A DNA stretch of 64,000 bases from Leptodactylus fallax (GCA_947044405.1 CAMRHE010000018.1:372001-436000), one strand, 5' to 3'; counted from the first letter of the stretch, positions 9,691-21,310 are shown. Notes: generated by a model not told the origin, from the letters alone. Numbers and translations are program-made.

Positions 9691-10255
9691 ACTGGAGCTA
9701 TTAAAGGTTTAGCATTGGATCCTAGGACCAAGTATTACATCCTATAAGGGCATATGGATATCATATAAGGTCCCTATGGCAAATCATTTGATTAAACAAT
9801 CTTTGTCTGGGGGACAGATAAAAACTTTATTTTATGACATGAGTTTCTTGATAACATGAGAAGTGGCACAGATTTTGTTTATCTGCACTCAAAACATAAT
9901 TTCAGTTTTCAATGAAGTTTGTCAAATAGTTTCTTAATCACAAATGCAGCAAAACCCGGTCAAACAATACAGATGTGTCCTTCTTACATGTCCTTTTGGT
10001 TGGCTGTGTCAACCACAAGTTAAACAACAGGATTTTGTGTTATCACAAAGTAATATAAAAAGATCTCATGTGAGGACACTCCCCTGGATGGGGGATGTGA
10101 ATTGCAACTTTACGAAGCTTTTGGTAGCATTCTGCAATATTGTGTCAAATTGGCTGCATGAGAAATTGGAATTCTTAACGAAACAGAAGATATTGTAAGT
10201 GTGGTCACATCTAGGTTAAATGAGTTCTCCTCTTTGGGACCCTTTTAATAAGTAG
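9691..10255. other. No recognisable feature
   Basis: Contains a short frame at 9944-10198 with no recognisable product. AT-rich. Confidence 0.45.
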
Positions 10256-10440
10256 AAATTGTACCCCTGTTAGAGTCCATAGCAATCAGCTATAATCTCT
10301 GCGGAAACTTGTCAGTAAGTGTTCCATTTCCCTACAGTGCCACCACAGGGGAAATGAAGAATTGCACATTGTCCATGCAAATCAGTGAGCTGTTTGTGTA
10401 ATACAAAGGCCAGACAGATGCTTTCTGTAACCTCTGTAAA
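10256..10440. repeat. Dispersed repeat I (copy 1)
   Basis: The stretch TTTCCCTACAGTGCCACCAC...GGGGAAATGAAGAATTGC and CATGCAAATCAGTGAGCTG matches 25640-25735 (TTTCCCTGCAGTGCCACATC, CATTCAAATCAATAGA) in the same order. The element ends are not defined. Confidence 0.5.
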
Positions 10441-11529
10441 CTCTGGCAAAGAGACTAGAATCCTTAACAGAGAACATTCTTCTATTTACTCAGAATTCTC
10501 TTTCTGAAATATGTTTTCTAACCGGGTTATCTTAAAATGGCCAAATAACATACAAGTCAGACATGAAATATTCTCTATGATGAACAGACCTAACAACTCA
10601 TTAACCTGAATACCCTCCTACACAATTGTAGCGAGACACAGACTTATGTTTCTTGCATAAATGTATTTATTAAACTAATATATGAAATTCTTAACAGAAA
10701 TAATGGTTATTACATGTTATAAAAACCAATGGGATATTTAAAGACAAGATTTTATTTTGTATTATATTGATATCCCGGAACTGTGGTCATAATTATATTT
10801 TGATTAAGTTTGAATGATTAATATTAATATAAAACGACTACTATATTGCCATACCTATCAATGCAAAACAATTCACATTCTAATTTCTTGCAATAAACGC
10901 TAATAAAATTTACATCTAGTAAATAAATTACAGAAAATTAAGCAATATTCACTTTTATCTCTTGCAGCATCTGGACAGAGTTAACTTGGAAAGCCATCAT
11001 TACTTTAAATGTGTCCAATTCCATTCTAACACAATATGGAAGCAAATTTGTCCTATAGAAGGATACGTTCAGTATTGAAGTCCCATAAAAACGCGCAGTG
11101 TGAGTGTCTTTCTGTAATGGACTAAGATGCTCCAGGCTAAAGCTATCCAATTTTACCAGCATATAATGCTACAGGGCACCCTAGTAATTAACTGATCTGC
11201 AATATATACTAATACTGCATTAGAAACACATACCAGAGCCATTCCAATCATCGTCTTGCACAGAAGTAAAATATCCACAAGACCATATCTGATAAAGATA
11301 TGAACTGGCAAAAATTATGTAGAATATTGAAATATAAAATGCTCTTTGACAAACTTTTATAGGTTTAAACATGAAGCACAAAGGTTACACAAATATGGCT
11401 AAAGATCGAAGTATCTTATAGATAGATAGCTATTACACCATCTTCATACCTTCCTCTAACCTATTAGTTACTATGTAGCAACAGAAACTCATCATATACC
11501 AGTTTTATCATACAGAAAAGGTACATTAA
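10441..11529. other. No recognisable feature
   Basis: Long AT-rich tract without MITE ends, microsatellites or recognisable coding. Confidence 0.45.
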
Positions 11530-11728
11530 GGCTAAGGTCCCATGTAGCGAGCCGCAGCCACTGTGGGAAAACCGTGGCGGAAACGCATTGTGGTTTTTCC
11601 CGCAGCGCCTTTCACAAGAAGTCCGCAGAGTTTTCCTCTGCGACTTTCTGCTTCAGTTGTACCTATACGGAAAACACCAGCGTTTCCATAGGTATAATTG
11701 ACATGCTGCGATTTACAAAAACATGATG
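11530..11728. mobile_element. PIF/Harbinger-type MITE (copy B1), one arm only
   Basis: TAA then GGCTAAGGTCCCATGTAGC starts the element. It runs through TTTCTGCTTCAGTTGTACC, GGAAAACACCAGCG and GATTTACAAAAAC, colinear with the inverse of the 52164-52506 copy, and stops in mid-element where a Penelope-type repeat begins. Confidence 0.7.
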
Positions 11729-12345
11729 GTTTTTATCCCCTGAGGAAGCCCTTGCATGAGCGATACGCGTGGGTGACTGTTCATGGAGTCTCATATGGGT
11801 AGGTTCTAACACCATTTGTGTTATAATGGGTCCTTTTTATTGCTCTGTTATGTAATTCTAAATGTGCATATATCACTTGCACCTTGCTAGATAAGTTTCC
11901 ACTGTTTGTATTTCATTATTGCACAGCTGATATATTTTATTTGTCTCTTCAGTAATACTGGTTATTTCATGCACTATTTGTATGTATTTATTACTATATT
12001 TTTTTCTTGTTGGTTTTTACTTTTTAGATTTTTCAGATGGCATATTTGTAATACTATTATACTATAGGCACAGCACTTGAGGGAGAGCCATATTCACACT
12101 TTATCTAGCAAACAGTGCACATTCAGATATATATTATAGACCCAAATTTATTTCCCTTCCCTAACACGGGCTCCTCTGTTTGTTTTAAATGTTTTTTAGA
12201 ATTTTTTTTTCCAATACATGCTCAATAAAGATTTTTTTTTTTTCATTATTTGGGTTGTGCATCTTTTGATCTTTTGAAGACCTGCATCTTTTTTTCTTTG
12301 GTTCTGTGCATTTACAAAAAGCATGGTCCTGATGCACCCCACAAT
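11729..12345 (+). mobile_element. Penelope-type terminal repeat with hammerhead-like start
   Basis: Opens with CTGAGGA (11740-11746), which fits CUGANGA. GATACGCGTGGG follows at 11762-11773 in the place of GAAA, palindromic stem III and cleavage site. A T-rich, ORF-free body leads to CAATAAAG at 12222-12229. This matches pseudo-LTR ends of Penelope-like elements, without any RT. GAAA has become GATA and the cleavage C is missing, so the motif is decayed. Confidence 0.5.
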
Positions 12346-12383
12346 TTAATTTGGCAGTGGTGCCCACTATTCAATAACAAACT

Positions 12384-12432
12384 GTGCTTTCTGCTTCAAT
12401 TATACCTATACAGAAAACGCCAGTGTCATGTA
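12384..12432. repeat. Second fragment of MITE family B
   Basis: TTTCTGCTTCAATTATACC and CAGAAAACGCCAGTG repeat the same internal part of family B that is found at 11646-11685, on the other side of the Penelope-type repeat and in the same orientation. Confidence 0.55.
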
Positions 12433-12649
12433 TAAAAATAATAAGAGAACCATTTCAATAACCCGAAGAGTAGAGGATCCAAGTGAACAGGTAAATTATC
12501 AAGATTAATTGCTCATTCATATAGTTCTGATACAGAACATTATACTGGAGGAAAATTAGAAAATTGATTAGTGGATTAAACAATAGACTTAATGTATCAA
12601 ACTCTTTTCACTTCCCTGTGTTTCAGTTGTACTTTTGCATGTTTTTATA
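12433..12649. other. No recognisable feature
   Basis: AT-rich gap. Confidence 0.4.
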
Positions 12650-13060
12650 ATGTTTCCCAACCTGAGTGATTTGGGGCACTAAAGACCCACAGAGTCTTAT
12701 GGACCAAGGATTTAGTATCCCAAATAGCCCTTTTTTAATGTCATCCGTAAAAATAAAAAAAAAATAAAAACATTTATACTTACTCAGCACCTGTACTACT
12801 GGCACAGTTTTTCTGTAAAGCCAGAGGTATACACCTCAACTTCAAGGGACATGTGCTGGTCCAACGGGCGCATGCACGGTGAAACTGGGGTGTACGCCCC
12901 AAGCTTCACTAAAAAACTGTACAGGTGCAGGGTGCACCAGAGATGTCTAGGCAAGTATAACGGTATGGGGTTTTTTTGTTTTGGTTTTTTTTTTTATGAG
13001 GGCTACAGGTCTATATGGGACACTAAATCTGGCAAAGACGACCCAAGACTGCTGAGCAGC
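12650..13060 (-). mobile_element. MITE family H (copy 1)
   Basis: Colinear with the inverse of 53865-54231: GATTTGGGGCACTAAAG, TTATGGACCAAGGATTTAG, the A-rich block, TTTATACTTACTCAGCACC and a final GGGACACTAAAT. The TTAA ends have decayed here. The core has the GC-richer part (AACTGGGGTGTACGCC). Confidence 0.6.
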
Positions 13061-13974
13061 TAGAATCTTACATCAGACAAGAATGGGATAAGATTCCTGT
13101 TCCAAAGCTCCTGCTCCAAATTTTTGCTGCCATCAATTTGCAAATGAGTTAATTTTTTCAAATGAAATGGAAAAATGTCTAACTTTCAACTTCTGTGTTC
13201 TATGTCCCATTGTGAATAAGATATGGGTATATGAAATTTCAAAATCATTCCATTCTTGTTTTCTTTACATTTTATACAGCGTCTCAATTTTCATAATTGG
13301 GGTTTTAGAATAATTGTATATACAAATTGTAAAATAAGACTCAAATGGAGAAACCTCTACCAGATTCATAGGTAAGCATAAGAAAAAAAAAATAAATGGA
13401 GTGTCCATAATCTTTGTATTCATTCTTTCAGAATACACATTGGCTTTCACCAAGTTAAAGAGAATAAACTTTTAACCTGCCATATAATGTAACTAAGAAG
13501 GACAGTTCATTCAAGTGTTCACAAACGAATGAAGCTTAGTCACTGTACCATGAGCTCAAACAAAGGCATATCCAGCGTGAGATGTACATTATATGACATG
13601 ACAGCATAGGCCATGTTTGTAAATTTATGCATTGTGGAAAAACAATACATCTGAATATTACTAAAATATTTGCTGTAGGGATGCAGGGACATTTCTTGCG
13701 TTTTGCCAAAGGCATTTTAGACTACTATTTTAATGGTTTATCTCCCTTTTGCCATGTCAATTTTTTTTTTTTTATTTCAGTTTAAGAAAACAGAGGTTTT
13801 TCAGGATTTTAATATTGATAACCAATCCATGGAATTAGTCATCAGTATGAGATCAAGTGGTATGTGACATCTGGCACCATTATGATCACATGATTAAATG
13901 GGCTTTGACACTCTTCATATGGCCTACTGCAGCTCAGTCCCAATACCAGGCACAGTTGCTATACAATGTATGGT
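13061..13974. other. No recognisable feature
   Basis: AT-rich. A T-run lies near 13758-13770. No repeat ends. Confidence 0.45.
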
Positions 13975-14083
13975 GTTGTGCATGGTATTAAATAATTGTT
14001 GGGATTCTGGATGTTGGACCCCCAATGATCCGATATTGATAATCTATTCTGGAGAATAGGCCAAGTCTCAGAAAACCCCTTTA
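13975..14083 (-). mobile_element. T2-type MITE family D, one end (D1)
   Basis: Read on the minus strand: TAAAGGGGTTTTCTGAGAC, then GGCCTATTCTCCAGAATAG, ATTATCAATATCGGATC and GGGGGTCC. This is the D-family arm also seen at 41841, 49225 and 56350. The other arm is missing. The outer TTA is shared with MITE A3. Confidence 0.65.
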
Positions 14084-14312
14084 GACAGACCCCACATTGC
14101 GGAAACGCAGCTTTATTTGTAGAAGATTTTTCAGTTTTTTTAGGTTTGTTTTTTTTAACCAAACCTAGAAGTTGCTACAAAAGGAATGGGAAATATAAAG
14201 AAAGCTTGTATACTTCTCTCTTCTGCTCAACCCAATTCTGACTTTGGCTCAAAAACCAACAACAAAATATGAATAAAAAAAAGCTGCGTTTCTGCGACGT
14301 GGGGCCACAGTC
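14084..14312. mobile_element. PIF/Harbinger-type MITE (copy A3)
   Basis: TTA duplication at 14081-14083 and 14313-14315. The right end GCTGCGTTTCTGCGACGTGG and left CCCCACATTGCGGAAACGC are inverted, with inner pairs GGAATGGGAAATATA and CTTCTGCTCAACCC matching copy A1. It sits exactly against the end of D1. Confidence 0.78.
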
Positions 14313-14315
14313 TTA

Positions 14316-14687
14316 AAGAAATAATAGTGGTCTCTTTAGGACAGCTGTTTTTTTCATTCTTTTGATAAAATTGGCCTGGTGATGAGCCGATGACCTCAGC
14401 TTCTAAAACCCCTAAAATGCTAAAATAAAATTGTTGTTGACCATATATATCCCTTGCTGACTAATCAAATGAACGTTGACCATATGGACAGGATGGGTGC
14501 ATTAGATAGAGAGCTGTTATTTGTTAACTATTGGGGAATTCCTGTTTATGAAGTACAGTATTTTTGCCCTTATAAGACCCAAAAACATGCATTAGTCAAT
14601 TACCATAGTGCCAATGTAATAAGGAAAGTGATTGTTATAGTAAGATAACTTATGATTCCTAAACACATTATTGTCCAATCACCCTTA
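14316..14687. other. No recognisable feature
   Basis: AT-rich gap. The short frame at 14454-14648 has no recognisable product. Confidence 0.4.
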
Positions 14688-15004
14688 GGCTGAATTCACA
14701 CTGTTAACCCGGCGAATATGTGAAGACCACCCATAGACCTCTCATCCTCCTATAAGTGTCCAAAGTCTTTCCTTTTGGCTTCCGTCTGACTGATATTCCA
14801 TTTAAGCTGTATGGAACATTACAGTCAGTGATTCCATACAGCAGAGTACTTTTATTTTTTTTTAAACAGTGATGTCTATGGGTGACATATACATATGTAT
14901 GGCTATACAGTGACATCTATAAGAGGATATGTTGGAGGAATATAATAAAAAAAATCTTACCAATGTACACCTATGTACAGTGCAGATGCAGTGTGAAAAG
15001 CCCC
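14688..15004. mobile_element. Harbinger-like MITE family K
   Basis: TTA on both sides (14685-14687, 15005-15007). The left end GGCTGAATTCACACTG is matched by the inverse of CAGTGTGAAAAGCCCC. An inner pair around CCATACAGC/GCTGTATGG is also present. No transposase. Confidence 0.62.
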
Positions 15005-15007
15005 TTA

Positions 15008-15981
15008 AATTTTCTTTAGATGTAAATTAGTATGAAAATTGCACATAAACTCCTAAATTAAGCTGAATGACAAAATGTGCATTGAATAGTCATGAATACA
15101 TTTAGCAATTTTCTATGTACATTTTATACTTTAATATTAATAATCAGACGTCATGTATATTTCTTTCAGCAATTTGTCATTGAGCATACCTTATTACCCT
15201 GATATAAACATGTATATTTTGTGCACTGATCCATTTTGAAGTTCTGTGCCATAAAATGAATGACAGAATTTAGCATAAATATATTTGCTCTACAATAGTG
15301 TATTCTGAAATCTTTTTAAGCTAGACAATGCCATAAAATATTTGGTATTCTTCCATTTCTTCATTAGCTGAGATTCAATGGTGTAATTAGAGATTATAAT
15401 AGAACAATCTGCTTCGAGTTTCTAGTATCTGAATTAGTAAATAGCCATGTAACAAGCATCAGAAATATTGTAAGAGATGGAAATCAGAAAATCTTTTTTT
15501 TGGACAATTCAGCCCAGCACAATGACAACAGAAAATGGCAAAAGTATAGCAGAATTTTTATCTAAATCTTTTTAATCCATTTACAAGCCTTTCAAGGGAT
15601 AGGAAAAGCCTGTTAAAACAGAAATGTATAAAATATTATGGTCATGTATTTGACCCTTATGTAGGTCCAAGATTCAATTTGGAAAGCCATCAAATTTAAA
15701 CCACTTTTAATTTTGAAGGAAGCAGCAAGCCTTATGGGTGATGCAGAAACCATTGAATATCCAGTGCTATCCATTTCTGGGTAGAAAAGCTCGTAAATGT
15801 AGAGTCATAATGAGCCTTTATCGGCTATCATTTTTTATTTGCAATGCTTGCTGCAACCATTCTTAAAATAGCAAAAATTGCAATGGTCCCACCCAGAACA
15901 AAATTGGAAGATGCCTTTGATCACCCATATCTTCTACTTTTACAGAATGTAAAATAAAACTACTTATCATAAGGTTGTTTA
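15008..15981. other. TE-poor AT-rich tract, nothing identified
   Basis: Nearly 1 kb without microsatellites, MITE ends or coding. Rich in TAAT/ATTA-type cores (for example GGTGTAATTAGAGATTATAA near 15380). Confidence 0.4.
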
Positions 15982-16174
15982 GGCTAGGTTCACATCTACG
16001 CTGGGCTCTGTCGTTCGGGTCCACTGGGGAAAAGACGGATGGCTAAGAGAGCAGTTACACACGGACATGGTAGCATTGAATATTATGGGGTCCTCCGTTC
16101 AGGACTTTACTTTCCATCGTTTTTTTGTCAGTTTCTGTGGTGGAGTCTCCAATGGAGAAGTTGTGAACTTAGCT
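15982..16174. mobile_element. MITE family C (C1), degraded
   Basis: TTA then GGCTAGGTTCACATCTACGC at the left. The right end GTTGTGAACTTAGC is a loose inverse. The core has GAATATTATGGGGTCC, shared with the other C copies (ATTATAGTCTATGGGGTCC). The ends look Harbinger-like. Confidence 0.6.
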
Positions 16175-18399
16175 CTTTGGATGAAGCCATCTAAAACAAC
16201 TTCCTTGATTTAAGTGATGTGTGTCTCCTTTATAAAATAGACAATAAAATGTCCATTATTTTTATACTAGCATCAGCTAGATAAAAATGCCCATATTATG
16301 TAGGAGTCGTTGGATTATCTGGGGGTCAAAATTAGAACAGAAAAATGTATTGATAAGTCCAATATTCACCGAGACTCCAATTAGCATATTGGAAGATGAA
16401 AAACTGAAATGAGCATTTCCATAAAAACTTTTCTGGCCCATTAGAAAGGTACATGATATAAACTGCAGTGGAAGTAAACTTCTTACAGTTGGCCATATTT
16501 GTAAGTTATCTGCTCCCTTCTGGTTCTCTGTGTCCATCTCCCCAACTAACACAGCGTCTTATGTGCAGACAGGAAGCCAGTTTCTCCATGGAATTCAGAC
16601 AGGAAGTAAGTTTCTCTATAAAATTTACACCAAGACTCTCAAAGGAATGAATATATTAACTGTCTTCTTGTCCACAAATGAGATGCTGTGTCTGTTGGAG
16701 AGCCTTATTGCTAGTCACATAACACAGATTTGGACCAGACCTTCACTACAATTTACATAATGTACCTTTCTAAGAGGTCAAAGAATAAAAATGGTTACAG
16801 TGCTTATTTAATGGTTTAGCACTTATAATACCACACCATATGAAAACTTATGACATATATACTGATAAATAGTAGAATGGTATACAGCATGATAAAACGC
16901 TCACTAACCTTATGTGTGTCCTAGTCCCAATAACTCCTTGATGGCAGTAATTCAAAAAGAGTATGGAAAAATGTATCCCCTTGCATCCTTTTACTCTAGT
17001 ACATGTTTCTTTACTTTCTAGTAGAAATGAAATTGACTGGAATAGGGATACATTTCCCTCCCACTTAAGAAAATCCAATCCACTCACTAGAGATGTTTTA
17101 TAGTAGTGTTTTGCTTTGGACAATTTGGTCTCTATACAAGGTATTAAGTCAAAGTACAAACACACAGATAAAATTCAGCTCCACTCACAGGTAATACAGA
17201 CAACATCAACTAAAAGTACATAAGGCAGAAACTGCGACGCACAGTGCAAGTACTAAGACATTTGGTACATAGAATTTAATATGACAGTTATGGAACATTG
17301 TGTATTATCAGTTTATAATAGCGTACAGTAGTTACAAAAAATCCAAATGGTGTCACTATAAAAAGGAAAAAAACTTATGTAAAAGAATTAACTGCATAGT
17401 CTGGTGAAAGATAACTCGAGTCAGAATCTCAAAGGGGTTCTGATCAAGGAGACTTACTCTAATGCATGCTCACAAGTACGCATTTCATTTATTGATAGTT
17501 GATAAATAACTGATTTATGAATTAAAAATTAACCTGTATTGTTTGTTTGTTAACTAGACAGTTTGTTTTAGAAATGCGGCCCCCAGGTTAATTTCTCTAT
17601 GTACAGAATATTTTATACTAATATTATACCAATTTTCTATGTTTATGCATAATGCAAGACCTAAAATGAATTAGGGAGGTATACAGAATGCCATACAGTG
17701 CCAGACACCATGCTGTACCACTTTAATCAAATTATTTTGCCGTGTTTGTATTATTTATAAAGCGCTCCTTGCATGTTTTGTATTTATTTTGTGTGATTAG
17801 TCTGATTTATTGTGCGTGGTTGTACATGTTTTTATTGACACTTAAAAAACATAACTAGGAAATAAATTTATTAAATTTTGCTTTCTTCTGTTCAACAGTA
17901 ATGTAGCTATATATGCTTTTAGTAATTTTGCAATTTCTATGAGTTTAGTAGCTTCAATGACAATTTCTGTGGCTGCCAATATTAAACGTATCTCCTTGCA
18001 AATTATTTATATGGCATTCAATTTAAATGTCAGTGGTCACAGTGAGATCCCTACTCATCAAAGGAGTATCTAAAAAGAAGAAACATATAAGAGGAGATAC
18101 TTGAACGTCTCTTTTTTTACATTTAATCCTGAGTTTGTCTCATAAAAGGTCATAAAAATCTGCACTAAAACCTGCATGTGTGAACCCAGAGCTTTTTCTA
18201 TACATAAAGCCACATAAACACTAGGCACATTCATGGCAACAAAATCCATTAAAAACCATCTGGTCTGTGGACATTATCCAGAAAAGTAATGGTTATTATG
18301 AAGTTGCTAACAGTTCTACTTTATTATGGTACAAGTCAAACTCCCACAATTGTTTACTTTGAGAAGAGTGTGTGTAGTATATAAATAATTTGCAAAGAC
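16175..18399. other. TE-poor AT-rich tract, nothing identified
   Basis: Over 2 kb without clear repeat termini. A short direct duplication (CAGACAGGAAGCCAGTTTCTC, then CAGACAGGAAGTAAGTTTCTC) lies at 16567-16617. The part 17450-18010 has several octamer/homeobox-like cores (ATGCATAAT, TAATTT). None of this shows a gene. Confidence 0.4.
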
Positions 18400-18966
18400 T
18401 TAAAAAAATATTCCCATCTAAAGGGTCCTACTTATAATGGTAGCTTACGTAAATTCAAGAGGTTTCCTAAGTACAGTTCTTTAACAATGCTGCTTTGAAA
18501 TTATTCCTCTCATTGTTTATACATTGTTTTCATAGAGCCGGACCTGTCTGATAAAGGACAAATGGCGTCAGTCACTGCTCTCTGGGGGGGGGGGGTGAGT
18601 GCTGTCACTGTTATCTACAGCTCTGTCTGCAGGACAATCAGTTCAGCTAATTGCAGTTTTCTGATAAAGGCTCCGGGAGCCATGTCTGTTATACCTCTAT
18701 GTAAACATAGAGTCCATTCCCTAGAAGAATGGTAAGTGTTCTATACAAACCTGCGTAATATAAAATACATTTCCTGTGCATATTATCTGCATTTATATTA
18801 GATCTCTAGTAATCATAATAAATAATCTCCCATGGTAAAGGCAAAGTCTATATTGTGATCATCAAACAGTCAAAGCCCTCCCGCCAGCTTGTGGAAAAAT
18901 ACAGGAATTGAGAAGAAGAGACAACAGGCAAAGCTGCTGAGACAGGGAGAGGGAAAAACCCTGTAA
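18400..18966. mobile_element. T2-type MITE family F (copy 1)
   Basis: TTAA (18400-18403) then AAAAATATTCCCAT at the left; GGGAAAAACCCTGTAA at the right. Colinear with the inverse of 29629-30244 over most of its length: GTAAATTCAAGAG, ACAATGCTGCTTTG, a G-run with GTGAGTG, TCAGCTAATTGCAGT, CTAGTAATCATAATAAATAA, CAAAGCCCTCCCGCCAGC. No coding capacity. Confidence 0.7.
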
Positions 18967-19359
18967 AACATAGTGGTGGAGAATCAGCAGTTAAGTTTTA
19001 AGCACCTAGCATGTAAAAGTTTACATTTCACTGCATGCTTTTACTTGCAGTGACTTATTTATCATTCATGTACTGTATGTTAAAATCCAAAATTTTATAT
19101 TCTGGCCTAAACTTTCTCTTTTCTTCTTTGCTTTAATAATAGAACTGCTTCATGAAGTCAAATGCTATGCAGCATATAGGCTCTAATAAAATTTCTGAAA
19201 ATATTGCAATTAAACAATTCTGCAGGAAAAAAAAGTAACTTACAATGCTTATTTAAATTATGTAAATGAACAAGAATAAAGGAAGAGATATGAAAATTTA
19301 AACATTAAAAACTTTTCAACAAACGTTACTTAGATAAATATAGTCAAATATAAGAATCT
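18967..19359. other. No recognisable feature
   Basis: AT-rich gap. Confidence 0.4.
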
Positions 19360-19609
19360 TTAAAGTATATGTTTCTCCATTTATCTGGGTCTATTTCTGC
19401 TGCTTTCTTCCTGCTAAACAGAAAGTGAACAGGCAGATGAATCATGGGAAATCTAGTTTGTCCACAGATTCACTGTATGTAAAAAACAGTGATACAAGAA
19501 GCAGCAAGTAAAATAAAGCCAAGCAAAGGGTGCACAAGGAACAGCTAGTATTTAGCATTGATATGGCTGTATTTGCAGATAATTATTGGAAGCTGGACAA
19601 CCCCTTTAA
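19360..19609. mobile_element. Small T2-type MITE
   Basis: TTAAAGTATATGTTTCTCC on the left and the inverse of GGACAACCCCTTTAA on the right. Both carry TTAA, but the termini match only roughly. Confidence 0.5.
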
Positions 19610-19656
19610 TACTAAACTATTCCTATACTGAAATCAACTTCACAGACATCATTATA

Positions 19657-20961
19657 TACAGTTGTGCTAAAAAGTTTACATACCCCAGCAGATTTTTTGT
19701 TTTTTTTTGCCATTTTTCAGAAAATATGAATGATAACACAAAAACTTTTTCTCCACTCATGGTTAGTGGTTGGTTGAAGCCATTTATTGTCAAACTTCTG
19801 TGTTTTCTCTTTTTAAATCATAATGACAACCAAAAACATCAAAATGACCCTGTTCAAAAGTTCACATACCCCAGTTCTTAATATCGTGTATTGCCCCCTC
19901 TAACATCAATGACAGCTTGAAGTCTTTTGTGGTAGTTGTGGATGAGGCTCTTTATTTTCTCAGATGGTAAAACTGCCCATTCTTCTTGGCAAAAAGTCTC
20001 CAGTTCCTGTAAATCCCTGGGCTGTCTTGCATGTACTGCGCACATGATGAGCAGTGCCTGGTTTTCTCCACACATACTGCTTAGAATTAACGCCAAAAAG
20101 TTCAATCTTCGTCTCATCAGACCAGAGAATCTTATTTCTCATAGTCTGGGAGTCCTTCATGTGTTTTTTGGCAAACTCTATGCGGGCTTTTATATGTCTT
20201 GCAATGAGGAGAGGCTTCCTTCGGGCCACTCTGCCATAAAGCCCCGACTGGTGGAGGGCTGCAGTGTTAGTTGACTTTGTGGAACTTTATCCCATCTCCC
20301 TACTGCATCTTTGGAGCTCAGCCACAGTGATCTTTGGGTTCTTCTTTACCTCTCTCACCAAGGCTCTTCTCCCACGATTGCTGTTTGGCTGGACAGATAG
20401 GTCTAGGAAGAGTTCTGGTCGTCCCAAACTTCTTCCATTTAAGGATTATGGAGGTCACTGTGCTCTTAGGAACCTTGAGTGCTGCAGAAATTCTTTTGTA
20501 ACCTTGGCCAGAACTGTGTCTTGCCACAATTCTGTCTCTGAGCTCCTTGGGCAGTTCCTTTGATCTCATTTGCTCTGACATGCACTGTGAGCTGTAAGGT
20601 CTTATATAGACAGGTGTGTGCCTTTCCTAATCAAGTCCAATCGGTTTAATTAAACACAGCTGGACTCCAATAAAGGAGTAGAACCATCTCAAGGAGGATT
20701 AGAAGGAAATGGACGGCATGTGAGTTAAATATGAGTGTCACAGCAAAGGGTCTGAATACTTATGACCATGTAATATTTCAGTTTTTCTTTTTTAATAAAT
20801 TAACAAAAATATCTACATTTCTGTTTTTTTTTTCTGTCAAGATGGGGTGCTGAGTACATTAATGAGAAATAAAATGAACTTTTTTGCTTTTAGCAAATGG
20901 CTGCAATGAACCAAAGAGTGAAAAATTTAAAGGGGTCTGTATACTTTCTATACCCACTGTA
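19657..20961 (-). mobile_element. Tc1-like element, defective, possibly chimeric
   Basis: TA at both ends. The left terminus TACAGTTGTGCTAAAAAG is followed by TTTACATACCCC, repeated inside at 19861-19872 as TTCACATACCCC. The right terminus (read inward) is TACAGTGGGTATAGAAAG with TATACAGACCCC, and an inner TTCAGACCC at 20747-20755. Outer plus inner direct repeats inside each inverted repeat are the IR/DR layout of Tc1 elements. About 1.3 kb, shorter than the usual 1.6 kb because the transposase core is deleted. Left and right repeats differ in the same motif (CATACCCC against CAGACCCC). Confidence 0.85.
19878..20581 (-). pseudogene. Tc1-like transposase, internally deleted and frameshifted
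   Basis: The gene would encode the DD34E transposase that cuts and pastes Tc1 elements at TA sites. The start codon at 20581 begins MSEQMRSKELPKELRD. A paired-like helix-turn-helix follows (ISAALKVPKSTVTSIILKW, residues about 32-50), then GTTRTLPRP. Frames shift around 20400-20230. The next block gives ARRKPLLIARHIKARIEFA and ILWSDETKIELFG, with the first catalytic Asp in SDET (about 20116-20118), then YVWRKPGTAHH. From about 20050 the sequence jumps to a C-terminal tail (ARQPRDLQELETFCQEEW, LIHNYHKRLQAVID). The second Asp (NDPKHT region) and the third acidic residue are absent. The family is usually about 340 residues; about 235 codons remain. It cannot be active. Confidence 0.88.
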
Positions 20962-20967
20962 TGTATG

Positions 20968-20968
<1 letters not shown>

Positions 20969-21047
<79 letters not shown>
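20969..21047. repeat. Compound (TA)n(CA)n microsatellite
   Basis: About 20 TA units followed by about 18 CA units, directly beside the right end of the Tc1 element. Confidence 0.95.
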
Positions 21048-21050
<3 letters not shown>

Positions 21051-21310
21051 AATCCACTGTCAAACAATAAAACTGCTTCGGACTACCAGAGTGGCTGGTA
21101 GTGGTAGTGTGGTAGTTCTTCAGTAGAAGACAAAACCAGAAGCCCAATATGTACTTCTATTAGTTACCTACAAACCCAATCATAAATGGGAGGTGCTGAA
21201 GCTCCCTGCACAGTGGGTGGCTGAAATCATTGCTGTGCAGTTTAAAAAACCGAAGGGGGTGTTGGTTTCTTTGGATTATTGACCCTAAAGAAATGTGATA
21301 GCATTGGAAG
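21048..21310. other. Possible 5' part of the Penelope-like element
   Basis: Lies between the microsatellite and the first recognisable RT residues. No distinct motif is visible, and the 5' end of the retroelement cannot be placed. Confidence 0.35.

Noticed and set aside
19936..20563. Plus-strand frames of 61-112 residues
   Set aside because: They are antisense shadows of the Tc1 transposase pseudogene on the minus strand.
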